Assembly: GCA_023701205.1 (NCBI GenBank)
Contig: JAMPXJ010000024.1
Coordinates: forward strand, 1 to 64,000
DNA: 64,000 nucleotides
Origin: Oligoflexia bacterium
Lineage (GTDB): Bacteria > Bdellovibrionota > UBA1018
Reading direction: 5' to 3'
Of the stretch, positions 7,990 through 16,638 are shown piece after piece. A program made the position numbers and the translations under genes. Position 1 is the stretch's first letter. Each line of letters starts with the position of its first letter. The notes below the pieces were generated by a model. It did no database searches, was not told the origin of the DNA, and saw only the letters and a list, made by a program, of their open reading frames with translations.

Positions 7990-8547
7990 ATGGCCTATGC
8001 CACGTCCCTCAGCCACCGGGCCTTGCTTCTGTGGAATCTCATCCTGGCTTCGACGACCGCCGCGGCGTCTCCGGGCTCCTGCCCCAGTGCCTTCGAGCGA
8101 CTCCAGCCCGAACCGCGGGCGATCGCCGTGCGGCTTGACCGGCTGGCGAACCTTCCGCGGGAAAAGAGACAGGCGTTTTTCCGCACCCTCAAAGCGCGAG
8201 GGGAAACCCTCCGGCAAGGCGCGCGGGCCGCGCTGCTGAGCGGAGAACGCCAGGGGCAGCGCTTCTACGAAGCCATCGGCAGGCAGGTCCCTCGCGAAGG
8301 CTATGTGCGCGCGCTGAGCCCCGAGGAGCTCGGCGCGATCGTGAGTGACGGAAAGATGGGCACGCTTTACGACTTCAACTTCCGTGACGCCGGCGCCCGG
8401 GTCGGTCATGCGGGGAACTTCGTCTTCCTGGTATGCAGAAAATGCCCGCCCGAAGCATTCGTGCCGGGAAACGCGGGGAGCGGGGTGCTCAACCAACGGG
8501 CGCTTTCGCTCGAAGAGCTCGAACTCGTGATTCCCTCCCTCCCCTGA
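7990..8547 (+). CDS. Secreted protein of unknown function
   Basis: The product is 185 aa from ATG at 7990, preceded by AAGAGAG. This start begins a signal peptide (SHRALLLWNLILASTTAAA); a frame opening 138 bases earlier adds only low-complexity His/Pro-rich residues and is not used. The mature region is Arg/Glu-rich and helical (RLDRLANLPREKRQAFFRTL). It is followed by a compact C-terminal part with a CRKC pair and a GNAGSGVLNQRALSLEELE end. The next gene, the CHASE2 cyclase, starts 19 bases downstream, so the two are probably co-transcribed. This gene marks the switch from the lower-GC left region to GC-rich core codon use. No family is recognised. Confidence 0.7.
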   Translation: MAYATSLSHRALLLWNLILASTTAAASPGSCPSAFERLQPEPRAIAVRLDRLANLPREKRQAFFRTLKARGETLRQGARAALLSGERQGQRFYEAIGRQVPREGYVRALSPEELGAIVSDGKMGTLYDFNFRDAGARVGHAGNFVFLVCRKCPPEAFVPGNAGSGVLNQRALSLEELELVIPSLP

Positions 8548-8566
8548 GTCCCTTATACTCAAAGGC

Positions 8567-10780
8567 ATGTCCCTCAAAACATTGACTTCGGCGCAGAAAA
8601 AGCGCCTGCTTCGCGCCGCCGCGGGCTTCGCGGTCCTCGGCCTGGTTTCGCTTCTCTGGCCGCATACCCAACTCGGCAAGAAGCTCGAGCAGGAGACCCT
8701 CGATTACCGCTACGCGCATTTCAATCGGGCCGCCAAAGCGAGCGACCAGGTCGTCGTGATCGATCTGGACGAGCAGACTTTCAAGCTCCTGGGCCCGACC
8801 TACGGACGCTGGCCCTGGCCGCGACGGATTTATAAAGAGCTCATCGAGTTTCTTTCCATCGGCGAGCCGTCTTCGGTGATTTTCGATCTGCTTTTCACCG
8901 AGGCCCAGCAAGGCACGACGGATGACGAGCTGCTGGCCGAAGTTTCCGGTCAGACGGGCCTCGCTTCGCACGCGCTCAAGTTCATTCCGGATGCCGCGCT
9001 CGAGGGCGAGGATGCCGCGGCCCTTCCGGCGGATTTCGCCGCGAAGCATGGCCTGAAGCTCAAAGCCCCTGAAACGCAGTCGCCGCGCGGCCTGGCTTCA
9101 GGGCTTCGGGTTTATCGCGATTTCCTCCTGCCGAACCCCGCGCTGCTGGCCAAAGCTCCCCGCCTGCACGTGGTCACGACCGAGCAGGATTCCGACGGCT
9201 CTTACCGGAGGGTCCCGATCGTCTTCCGCTACGGGGAGACCTGGCTTCCCTCGCTCACGCTGCGCGCCCTGCTCTCGCGCTTCAATGATCCCGCGCTCTC
9301 GGTCGCCGGGGGTGCGCTTCGGATCCAGGACGAAGGCCAAGAGCCGCTGACGATCCCTATCGACCGGGATGGAACCTATCGCGTGCACTATTACCGTGAC
9401 GAGCAACGCCCGGAATCCATCTCGTTTGCCGCGGTGCTGGCTTCGGCCGCCGCTCTGCAAAAGGGCGACGTACAGGACCCGGCGCAGCTCAAGGTCAATC
9501 CGCTCGAGTTCAAGGGCAAGACGATCGTGATCGGCGCGAGCGCCACGGGCCTCGAGGACCTCAAGGTCACGCCCGTGAGCACGGGCTATCCGGGAGTTCT
9601 GATCCACGCGAGCGCGATCTCGAATCTCATCGATAAGGATTTCCTCCGGCCGACGCCGGTGGCGCTGCAGTTCGGGCTCGTGCTCCTCACCTTGGCGTTG
9701 ATCTACGGGGTCACTTTCGTGAGCACCCATCCGGCGCGCTTTCTCGTTCCGCCTGCCTGGCTCGCGCTCGTCACCGGCGCCGGGATCGCCGCGTTCCAAT
9801 CAAAGGGGATCTGGCTGGAACTGGCGCGGCCGCTCGCCCTCGGCGGGCTCGCGTTTTTCGACAGCCTGGCCTACCTGATCCTCATCGAGAGCCGGGACAA
9901 GAAGAAGCTCAAGGACAGCCTCTCGAAATACCTTCCACCCTCGATGGCCGACGAGATCATCGCGAGCGGCCAGGACCCGCGAGCGGAGGTGGGTCATCAG
10001 GCCGAGCTCACGATCCTCTTTTCCGACGTCCGGGGCTTCACGACCCTTTCGGAAAAGACCGAGCCCAAAACGCTCGTCTCGATCCTCAACGAGTACCTCG
10101 GGCGCATGACCGACGTGGTCTTCGAAAAGGGCGGCACGCTCGACAAGTTCATCGGCGATGCCGTGATGGCCTTCTGGGGAGCGCCGCTGCGCGACCCCGC
10201 CCACGCGCTTCGCGCGGTCGAATGCGCACTCAAGATGCGCGAGGCGCTCGCAACGCTCAATGGCGAATGGGAAACGCGCAAGATCCAGCCCTTCGAGGTC
10301 GGCATCGGCATCAATACCGGCGAGGTGATCGTGGGAAATATCGGGAGCGAGAAGCGCCTCGATTACACCGTCATCGGCGATAACGTGAACCTCGCCTCGC
10401 GCCTCGAGGGCCTCACCAAGCAGTACAAAGCCTCAATCCTCCTGGGTCCAAAAACGGAGGAATCCGTAAAGGATTCGATCATTTGCCGTCCCATCGATTT
10501 TGTCCGGGTGAAAGGCAAAGCGCATCATGTTAAAATATTCGAAGCGCTGGGGTCCATATCGGACCCGGCGGCTGCGAAGAAAAAAGAGCTGGCGGAACGC
10601 TTTGCGGAGGCTCTGGAAGACTACCGGACAGGAAAATTCGAGGCGGCACGCGGGATGTTCACCAGACTCCAGAGCGAGTTTCAGGACGGCCCAAGCGAGG
10701 TGTTCGCGCTGCGCTGCCAGGAACTCATCGAGGAGCCCCCTCGGGACTGGGACGGCATCTTCACCGCGAAATCGAAGTGA
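8567..10780 (+). CDS. CHASE2-domain class III adenylate cyclase
   Basis: The product is 737 aa and makes a cyclic nucleotide, most likely cAMP, in response to an extracytoplasmic signal. An N-terminal membrane anchor (about residues 15-32) precedes a CHASE2 sensor domain (residues ~45-350, with the typical VVVIDLDEQTF and WPWPRRIYKELIEFL motifs). Three membrane segments follow at ~362-443, then a class III cyclase domain from ~480. Metal-binding Asp487 (FSDVRGFTTL) and Asp531 (KFIGDAVMAFWG) are present. Lys527 and Thr601 (DYTVIGDNVN) are the residues that normally select ATP over GTP. The C-terminal ~70 residues look like a short TPR-like helical tail (FAEALEDYRTGKFEAARGMF). It lies between a secreted protein and an SH3 protein, all on the same strand. 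Confidence 0.92.
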   Translation: MSLKTLTSAQKKRLLRAAAGFAVLGLVSLLWPHTQLGKKLEQETLDYRYAHFNRAAKASDQVVVIDLDEQTFKLLGPTYGRWPWPRRIYKELIEFLSIGEPSSVIFDLLFTEAQQGTTDDELLAEVSGQTGLASHALKFIPDAALEGEDAAALPADFAAKHGLKLKAPETQSPRGLASGLRVYRDFLLPNPALLAKAPRLHVVTTEQDSDGSYRRVPIVFRYGETWLPSLTLRALLSRFNDPALSVAGGALRIQDEGQEPLTIPIDRDGTYRVHYYRDEQRPESISFAAVLASAAALQKGDVQDPAQLKVNPLEFKGKTIVIGASATGLEDLKVTPVSTGYPGVLIHASAISNLIDKDFLRPTPVALQFGLVLLTLALIYGVTFVSTHPARFLVPPAWLALVTGAGIAAFQSKGIWLELARPLALGGLAFFDSLAYLILIESRDKKKLKDSLSKYLPPSMADEIIASGQDPRAEVGHQAELTILFSDVRGFTTLSEKTEPKTLVSILNEYLGRMTDVVFEKGGTLDKFIGDAVMAFWGAPLRDPAHALRAVECALKMREALATLNGEWETRKIQPFEVGIGINTGEVIVGNIGSEKRLDYTVIGDNVNLASRLEGLTKQYKASILLGPKTEESVKDSIICRPIDFVRVKGKAHHVKIFEALGSISDPAAAKKKELAERFAEALEDYRTGKFEAARGMFTRLQSEFQDGPSEVFALRCQELIEEPPRDWDGIFTAKSK

Positions 10781-10810
10781 ACGTTTGGTTAACGAGACGA
10801 AGGAGAGACA

Positions 10811-11311
10811 ATGAAACAGATCCTGATCTTCGGAGCGTCGGTTTTCCTGCTCATGGCGGCATCGATCACGCTTGCGGGCGAAACGCTTTACGTCCAGCCC
10901 GCGCAGACGCCGCTCAAGAGCGCGCCGCAGATGAACGCGGCGAACATCACGCAGCTCAGGCGCGGCGAGGCGCTGACCGTCCTCAAGAAGGAAGGCATCT
11001 GGTTCCAGGTCACCGCGGGCAAGAGCACGGGGTGGATCTCGAAGCTCTTCGTCAACACCAGCAAGCCCGTCGGCGAGGCCGAGCTCTCCAAAGAGCTGGC
11101 CGATGACAAGAACCTCGGAAAAGCCAGCCGGCGCCGGGTCTCCTCCTATGCCGCGTCCGCCTCCACGCGGGGACTCACCGCCGGCAACCGCATGCGCGAA
11201 GGGCGCGAGACCTATCAGTCGGACTTCAAGGCCGTCGAGAAGATGGAAGAGCTCAAAGTCCCTGAAAATGAGCTGCGCAATTTCCAACAGGCGGGTAAAC
11301 TGGGGCAGTGA
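10811..11311 (+). CDS. Secreted bacterial SH3 domain protein
   Basis: The product is 166 aa with AAGGAG before the ATG. A signal peptide (ILIFGASVFLLMAASITLAG) is followed by one bacterial SH3 domain (about residues 25-80). The domain shows the typical LYVQPAQTPLKSAP, LRRGEALTVLKKEGIWFQV and GWISKLFV strands. Such domains bind peptidoglycan stem peptides in the periplasm. The C-terminal half is charged and helical, with a conserved-looking GLTAGNRMREGRETYQSDF stretch. The stop overlaps the GTG start of the M48 lipoprotein by four bases, so the two are translationally coupled and probably act together in envelope quality control. Confidence 0.85.
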   Translation: MKQILIFGASVFLLMAASITLAGETLYVQPAQTPLKSAPQMNAANITQLRRGEALTVLKKEGIWFQVTAGKSTGWISKLFVNTSKPVGEAELSKELADDKNLGKASRRRVSSYAASASTRGLTAGNRMREGRETYQSDFKAVEKMEELKVPENELRNFQQAGKLGQ

Positions 11312-12198
11312 CCCCACAAAATTTTTTTTCCGGCCGGGCCTCGAAACCGAACCTGAATCCGCTGCTGGCGCTCCACGCGCTGGGAGCCGCTCTCGCCTTG
11401 TGCGTCGGCTGCGCCTCCTCTCCTGAAGAAAACCGCGAGCTCGAGCACGAGCGCTTCGCCCAGGAGATCAAGGAGGAAAAGGAGGTCGGGCGCCAGATGG
11501 CGGCGAAGCTCGCGGGCACGCTGGGCTCGCATGATTCCGACGACAAGCTCCTGCGCTATCTGAACCTCGTGGGCAATACCGTCGCGGCCAAGGCCAACCG
11601 GCCGGAGCTCGCCTATCGCTTCGGCATCCTGAAATCCGAGGAGATCAACGCCTTCGCCACGCCCGGCGGCTACATCTTCGTGACCATGGGTCTGCTTCGA
11701 GAGGTCCGCTCGGAGGATGAGCTCGCGGGCGTGCTGGGCCACGAGATCGCGCACGTGACCGAGCGCCACATGTACAAGGAGATCATGCCCAAGCGCGAGG
11801 TTTCGGCGGGCGAGACCCTGAGTCGCATGCTCTCGCGCGGCGGCGCGGACCTGGGCTTCTCCATCGGCAAGATCGTCAACCAGGGCATCGAGACCCTGCT
11901 CGAAAAAGGCCTCGGCCAGGAAAAGGAGCACGAGGCGGACCAGGGCGGCTCGCTTCTTTGCGCGGCCGCCGGCTACGATCCCTTGGCGCTCCAAACCTTC
12001 CTGACACGACTCCAGTCCCGGGCCACGACCGTGAAGGTCAGCAAGACTCACCCGCCCTTTCCGGCGCGCCTTCAGGCGCTGCAGGGCTTCCTCAAACAGA
12101 ACGGGATGGCCGGCCTGAGTCGCGACACCGAAGGCGGCCGGGCGCTCGAGACGCGGTTCAAGAGCTCCGTTTCCCTTCCTTCAGCGAGAAAAAGATGA
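11308..12198 (+). CDS. M48 family metalloprotease lipoprotein
   Basis: The product is 296 aa with a GTG start in a GTGA overlap with the previous gene. A lipoprotein signal ends in LCVGC (Cys about residue 35), so the enzyme is probably anchored in a membrane facing the periplasm. The M48 zinc site is clear: HEIAH at 145-149, with the third ligand in the EKEHEADQGG segment about 60 residues on. A TPGGYIFVTMGLL motif upstream is also typical. Related periplasmic proteases (BepA, LoiP) clear misfolded outer-membrane proteins. Consistent with that, the gene overlaps a predicted outer-membrane barrel at 12195 and follows an SH3 protein. The specific substrate is inferred. Confidence 0.9.
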   Translation: MTPQNFFSGRASKPNLNPLLALHALGAALALCVGCASSPEENRELEHERFAQEIKEEKEVGRQMAAKLAGTLGSHDSDDKLLRYLNLVGNTVAAKANRPELAYRFGILKSEEINAFATPGGYIFVTMGLLREVRSEDELAGVLGHEIAHVTERHMYKEIMPKREVSAGETLSRMLSRGGADLGFSIGKIVNQGIETLLEKGLGQEKEHEADQGGSLLCAAAGYDPLALQTFLTRLQSRATTVKVSKTHPPFPARLQALQGFLKQNGMAGLSRDTEGGRALETRFKSSVSLPSARKR

Positions 12199-13448
12199 GA
12201 AACCGTACCGGCCTACTGCTCCTTCCGGCTTTTCTGCTGTCCGCCCTTCCCGCTTCCGCGGACCAGTACCACTACCGCAACCAGCTCATCGGGGAGCGTG
12301 CCTCGGGAATGGGCGGTACGTATCTCGGAGTCTCGGATGATCCCACGGGGATCTTCTACAATCCGGCAGGGCTCGTCTATGGCTTCGAGAACTACATCAG
12401 CGCCTCGGCAAACACCTATACGACCACCGAGACGCGCTACAAGGATATCCTTCCCGGCCATGATTACTCGCAGAATTCGCGGGCGCTGCTTCCGAGCTTC
12501 TTCGGCTTCACTCAGAGCCTGGGGCGCGACAAGATCGGCTTCGCCGTGATCGTGCCCGAATCGGATCTCCTCAACCAGGACGACGAGCTCCCTAACTACT
12601 CCGCGGTCGCGGGCGACCCCAATACGCTCAAGCGCCGCCTCTACATCCAGGACACGACCTATTACTTCGGACCGGGTTACGCCAAGGCGCTCGGCGACCA
12701 TGCCTCCATCGGGGTGAGTCTGCTGGGCATCGTACGGCTTTACACGGCTCTCGACAACCAGACCATCCAATACAACCCCGTTCCAACCGGAAAATTCTAC
12801 TTCCAGAATACGCATCAGAGCATGGACATCTACGGGCTGCAGCCGAAGCTGGGCTTTCAGTACATGCCGGCGAAGAACCTTTCGCTCGCGCTCGTGGCTT
12901 CCAAGGCGCTCACCTTGAGCGGCACGGGCAAGCGCCGCATCCTGGCTACGAAGCTCGGGCCCGATAACCGTCCCGTGGTGCCTTCGGACAACTACTCAGC
13001 CGATTTCACGCTCGAGGAGCGCAACCTCAAGCCGAAGCTCCTCGGCCCCGTGACCGTCGGCGCGGGGGCCGCGTACTTTCCGAGCAAGGCCCTGCTGTTT
13101 ACGGGCGATTTCACCTACTATTCGGCCGACAGCGAGTTCACCGAATTCACCGTGAAGTCGACCTTCAATGCCTCGGCCGGTACCGAATGGTACGCCACCG
13201 AGTCGCTCGCGCTGCGCTTCGGCCTGTACACCAACAACTCCAACGTGGCCAATGCCGCGCAGGTGCCGCAGGTCAACCAGTACGGGGCCACGGCGGCCAT
13301 TTCGCTGCTCAAGCCGGGCTCATCGTTCACGCTGGGGACCGCGTACGCTTATGGCCAGGGCAAGGGCCAGGCCGTCGCCAACAATCAGCTGCAGGACGTG
13401 CGACAGACCAGCCTGAGCTTCTACATCGCCGGCGGCTATCAGCTGTAG
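12195..13448 (+). CDS. FadL/OmpP1-like outer membrane protein
   Basis: The product is 417 aa from an ATG that overlaps the M48 stop (ATGA). A signal peptide (NRTGLLLLPAFLLSALPASA) leads to a short N-terminal region with GERASGMGGTYLGVSDDPTG and IFYNPAGLVYG. This is the conserved hatch-like signature of FadL/OmpP1/TodX transporters, which carry hydrophobic compounds across the outer membrane. The rest alternates amphipathic strands, consistent with a beta-barrel, and ends in an aromatic-hydrophobic strand (FYIAGGYQL). The stop is followed within 7 bases by a large inverted repeat. Translational coupling with the M48 protease suggests co-expression. The transported compound is unknown. Confidence 0.85.
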   Translation: MRNRTGLLLLPAFLLSALPASADQYHYRNQLIGERASGMGGTYLGVSDDPTGIFYNPAGLVYGFENYISASANTYTTTETRYKDILPGHDYSQNSRALLPSFFGFTQSLGRDKIGFAVIVPESDLLNQDDELPNYSAVAGDPNTLKRRLYIQDTTYYFGPGYAKALGDHASIGVSLLGIVRLYTALDNQTIQYNPVPTGKFYFQNTHQSMDIYGLQPKLGFQYMPAKNLSLALVASKALTLSGTGKRRILATKLGPDNRPVVPSDNYSADFTLEERNLKPKLLGPVTVGAGAAYFPSKALLFTGDFTYYSADSEFTEFTVKSTFNASAGTEWYATESLALRFGLYTNNSNVANAAQVPQVNQYGATAAISLLKPGSSFTLGTAYAYGQGKGQAVANNQLQDVRQTSLSFYIAGGYQL

Positions 13449-13453
13449 TGCCG

Positions 13454-13591
13454 CGTCCGCGAGGAGACTATCTCACTCAGTTCAGCGAGCTAAGCCGCAT
13501 TTGGACCAGGATGATCCCAAATGCGGGTTTGTTTGTGGCCAGGATGGCCCCTCGCGAGCCTGAACTGAGTGAGATAGTCTCCTCGCGGACG
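13454..13591. repeat. Large inverted repeat with two inner hairpins between convergent genes
   Basis: Arms at 13455-13485 and 13560-13590 are perfect reverse complements over 31 bases, and one more C-G pair closes the stem. Between the arms lie a 9-bp hairpin (CGCATTTGG and CCAAATGCG, about 13496-13525) and a smaller GGCC stem at about 13537-13549. Both loops carry CCAGGATG. The element fills the whole gap between the stop codons of two convergent genes, 6 and 3 bases away. It has no T-tract, so it would be an unusual bidirectional terminator, or else a mobile palindromic unit. Confidence 0.85.
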
Positions 13592-13593
13592 TA

Positions 13594-15807
13594 CTAGGGC
13601 TTCAGCTGCTCGAGGTGCGCCGTCTCGCCGACGACCCAGAGGATATCCCCTGGCTGAAGCACGAGACTTGAGTCCGGATTGATCATCCGGCGCTCCCCGC
13701 GCTCCAGGCCCACGATCGTCGCTCCGAGGCGCTCGCCGATTCCGGTCTCCCGGATGCTTCGGCCGCAGAGCGCGGACTGCTCGCTCAGAAGCACGGATTT
13801 CAACTCATAGCCCGAGATATGGTGCCGGTAGCGCGCGTCGAGGCCCGGGGGCTTTTCGATGCGGAAGCGCACGGACTCGATCTGCTCGTCGGTGCCCAAG
13901 ACCAGCAGCTCGTCTTTGGGGAAGATGAACTCATCCGGCTTGGGAGCGACCAGCGTGCGCTGCCCGCGCTGGATCGCGACGATATTCAGCCCATGGGCCT
14001 TGCGGAGCGCGGCCTCGCGGATGCGCTGGCCGGCGATCGTGGCGTTGGGATGTACCTTGATCCGCACCAGGTGCGCGTCCCAGGGGGCCAGGTGCTTGAG
14101 CACGTCCGTGGTCCGGCCGGTCTTGGGCGCGGTCTCGAAGGCCGAGAGGAAGCGCTCCTCGAACCAGCGGTAAGAAGCCTCCAGCTGCCGGTAAAACAGG
14201 AGAAAAAGAGCCGTGATGAAGACCCCGACGAAAAGGACGGCGTACCGCGCCTCGAAAAACTTCAGGCTGATCGCCCCGACCCAGAATCCCGTGAGCACGC
14301 GTATGGCGAAAAGGACCCCACCGCGCGGGCCGGCCTCCTTCTCCGAAAAGCGGAAATCCCTGAACAGCGAGAGCATCGCCCAAAGGAAGGGCGAGGAAAC
14401 CAGCACCGCCAAGCCCCAGCCGACCGCGCTCGTGACCTGTTGCCCCACCTGCGTCCCGTGCCTGAGCCACGGCATCAGCGCCTCGTCGACGACGATGAAG
14501 ATCACCGTCACCATGATCCCGTTGAGCACCCAACGGAAGAACAGCCGATAAAAGGCGTTTCGCTTCAGGGTTCCCGCGCGTCGCTCCTGGCTCCAGGCGG
14601 CGTAGCGCGAGAGCAGGTCCTTGAGCGGCAGCGGGAGCCGCCCCTCGAGCCCCACCGCGAAGGTATGGGACACCCGGATCAGGTAAGGCGTCATGAAGGT
14701 GGTGATGAGCGAGACGGCTACGGCCACCGGAAAGAGAAACTCGCTGGTCACCCGCAGCGACTGGCCCAGCGTGGCGATGATGAAGGAGAATTCCCCGATC
14801 TGGGCGACTCCGAATCCCACCTGCACCGCGGTGCGGACGGTCTGCCCGCTCAGAATCGCGCCCGCGGTCACCGCGCTGATCTTGGCCACGAGATAAACCG
14901 TCGTGATCAGGAGGATCGAGCCCAGGTTCGCCAGGATCGCGACCGGATCCATGAGCATCCCGATCGAAACGAAGAAGATCGCGGCGAAGAGATCCCTGAG
15001 CGGCGCGATCAGGTCGGAGATCCGCTGCGACTCCGTGCTCTCGGCCAGAATCGAACCCATGATGAAGGCCCCGAGCGCGACCGAATAGCTGAAAAGCGAG
15101 GACAAAACCGCGAGAAAAAGACAAAGCCCCAGGGCGACGATCGTGAGCATCTCGTCGCTGCCGGTCTTGCCTACGTACCGGATAAAGCGGGGCACCGCGA
15201 AATAACCCACCAGGAACCAGGCCCCCACGACCAGCACGAGCTTGGCGGCCGACGTCAGGATCGCGATCCCGGAGAAGGCGCTCGTCACCGCCGCCGTCGA
15301 AAGCGCCACGAGCACGAGCACGGCCACGAGATCCTCGACCACCAGGACGCCGAAGATCATCTCGGCGAAGCGCCGCGTGCGGAGTCCCAGCTCGTCCAAG
15401 GCCTTGATGATGATCGTCGTCGAGGAAATCGCCAGGATCGCGCCCAGGAAGATCGCGTCGAAGGTGCGCCAACCCAGGAGCTTCCCGAGAAGGGTGCCCG
15501 TCGCGAGCATCGCGCTGACCTCGAACGCCGCGGTGAAGCTCGCGGAAAGCCCGACCTTCGCGAGCTTCCGGAAGCTGAAGTCCAGTCCGAGCGAGAACAT
15601 GAGGAAAATGACCCCGAGCTCCGCCCAGATCCGGATATTGGGGATATCCGCCACCAGGGCGCCGGGCAGGACATGCGGGCCCACGATGATGCCCGCGACG
15701 ATGTAGCCCAGCACCACGGGCTGACGGATCCGCTGGAAAACCAGCGTCACCAGCGCGGCCACGCCAAGGATGATGGCCAGGTCCCGGATGAGAGGAGCGA
15801 GATGCAT
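13594..15807 (-). CDS. CPA2-type monovalent cation:proton antiporter with two TrkA-C domains
   Basis: The product is 737 aa. The first ~390 residues form the Na+/H+ exchanger fold of the CPA2 (KefB/KefC-like) family. Motifs include RQPVVLGYIVAGIIVGPH, FLMFSLGLDFSFRKL and the ion-binding-region helix VLVVEDLVAVLVLVAL. A second membrane section (about residues 410-550) is followed by two TrkA-C regulatory domains: about residues 575-645 (LVRIKVHPNATIAGQRIRE) and 655-735 (SVLLSEQSALCGRSIRETG). No nucleotide-binding TrkA-N domain sits between, unlike KefB/KefC, so redox or glutathione gating is not expected. It is the last gene of the flbD-motA-motB operon, 9 bases after motB. The ATG has AGGGG almost touching it, an unusually tight ribosome-binding site. 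Confidence 0.88.
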   Translation of the reverse strand: MHLAPLIRDLAIILGVAALVTLVFQRIRQPVVLGYIVAGIIVGPHVLPGALVADIPNIRIWAELGVIFLMFSLGLDFSFRKLAKVGLSASFTAAFEVSAMLATGTLLGKLLGWRTFDAIFLGAILAISSTTIIIKALDELGLRTRRFAEMIFGVLVVEDLVAVLVLVALSTAAVTSAFSGIAILTSAAKLVLVVGAWFLVGYFAVPRFIRYVGKTGSDEMLTIVALGLCLFLAVLSSLFSYSVALGAFIMGSILAESTESQRISDLIAPLRDLFAAIFFVSIGMLMDPVAILANLGSILLITTVYLVAKISAVTAGAILSGQTVRTAVQVGFGVAQIGEFSFIIATLGQSLRVTSEFLFPVAVAVSLITTFMTPYLIRVSHTFAVGLEGRLPLPLKDLLSRYAAWSQERRAGTLKRNAFYRLFFRWVLNGIMVTVIFIVVDEALMPWLRHGTQVGQQVTSAVGWGLAVLVSSPFLWAMLSLFRDFRFSEKEAGPRGGVLFAIRVLTGFWVGAISLKFFEARYAVLFVGVFITALFLLFYRQLEASYRWFEERFLSAFETAPKTGRTTDVLKHLAPWDAHLVRIKVHPNATIAGQRIREAALRKAHGLNIVAIQRGQRTLVAPKPDEFIFPKDELLVLGTDEQIESVRFRIEKPPGLDARYRHHISGYELKSVLLSEQSALCGRSIRETGIGERLGATIVGLERGERRMINPDSSLVLQPGDILWVVGETAHLEQLKP

Positions 15808-15816
15808 CCCCTATTT

Positions 15817-16638
15817 TTACGGGGACTCGTAGAGATTATTCAAGATGATAACTTCGACCCGGCGATTTCGCGCCCGGCGCCACTCCTCGTTGCGGCTCTC
15901 GACCGGAGTCCCGTCCGAAGCCGTTTCGCGAGGCTCGCTCAGGGGTCGGTAGTGGGAATAGCCCGCGGCCCCGATCCGCTTGGGATCGAGCTCGAAGCGG
16001 TTCACCCAATATTTGGCGACCCACGCCGCGCGCGCCGCCGAAAGCTCCCAACCGCTGGCATAGCCTTCGGGCCGGGCCTCGGAGATGTCCGTATGGCCCT
16101 CGAGCCGGATCAGGCGCCGGCTCTTGGACATGATCCGCCCGATGCGGTCCAGCAGCGGCAGCAGATCCTTGCGCACGGCGGCCGAGCCCTGCTCGAAGAA
16201 ATCCTTGGCCGCGATCCGCACGACGAGCCCGCGACTGTCAAAGCGCATGTGCAGCTGGTCGGAGATGTCGCTCACCCCGAGCTCCAGCGTGATCGACTCC
16301 TCGAGCCGCTCTTTCATCTCCTGCAGCTCCGGGTCGGGATCGGCGGCGGTGTGGATCTTGCCCGCGGGCAGGTCCATCACACGGCCCCCCGCGATCTCGG
16401 GCGCCTCGAAGATATTGGCCGTGTCGCCGCCGGAGTTGCCGTCCATCGGGACCGTGCCGCCCGGACCCGCGCCCGAGAACGCGGCCTTGATGCTCTTGGA
16501 GGCGGCCTTGAACTTCGCCATGTCGGCCTGCGAGATGGCGTACATGATCACGAAGAAGGCGAAAAGCAGGGTGATGAAATCCGCGTAGGAAACCAGCCAC
16601 CGCTCGAGGTTGACGTGCTCCGGGTGCTTCTTCTTCAT
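15817..16638 (-). CDS. motB: Flagellar motor stator protein MotB
   Basis: The product is 273 aa. A single membrane segment near the N-terminus carries the proton-carrying aspartate, Asp20, in SYADFITLLFAFFVIMYA. This is followed by the plug/linker region and a C-terminal OmpA-like peptidoglycan-binding domain (about residues 130-270, with LIRLEGHTDISEARPEGY and NRRVEVIIL). It anchors the stator to the cell wall around the flagellar rotor. The start codon overlaps the motA stop (ATGA). The TDI segment where most MotB proteins have TD-xxP is a small variation. The OmpA domain and motA neighbour make the call secure. Confidence 0.95.
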   Translation of the reverse strand: MKKKHPEHVNLERWLVSYADFITLLFAFFVIMYAISQADMAKFKAASKSIKAAFSGAGPGGTVPMDGNSGGDTANIFEAPEIAGGRVMDLPAGKIHTAADPDPELQEMKERLEESITLELGVSDISDQLHMRFDSRGLVVRIAAKDFFEQGSAAVRKDLLPLLDRIGRIMSKSRRLIRLEGHTDISEARPEGYASGWELSAARAAWVAKYWVNRFELDPKRIGAAGYSHYRPLSEPRETASDGTPVESRNEEWRRARNRRVEVIILNNLYESP

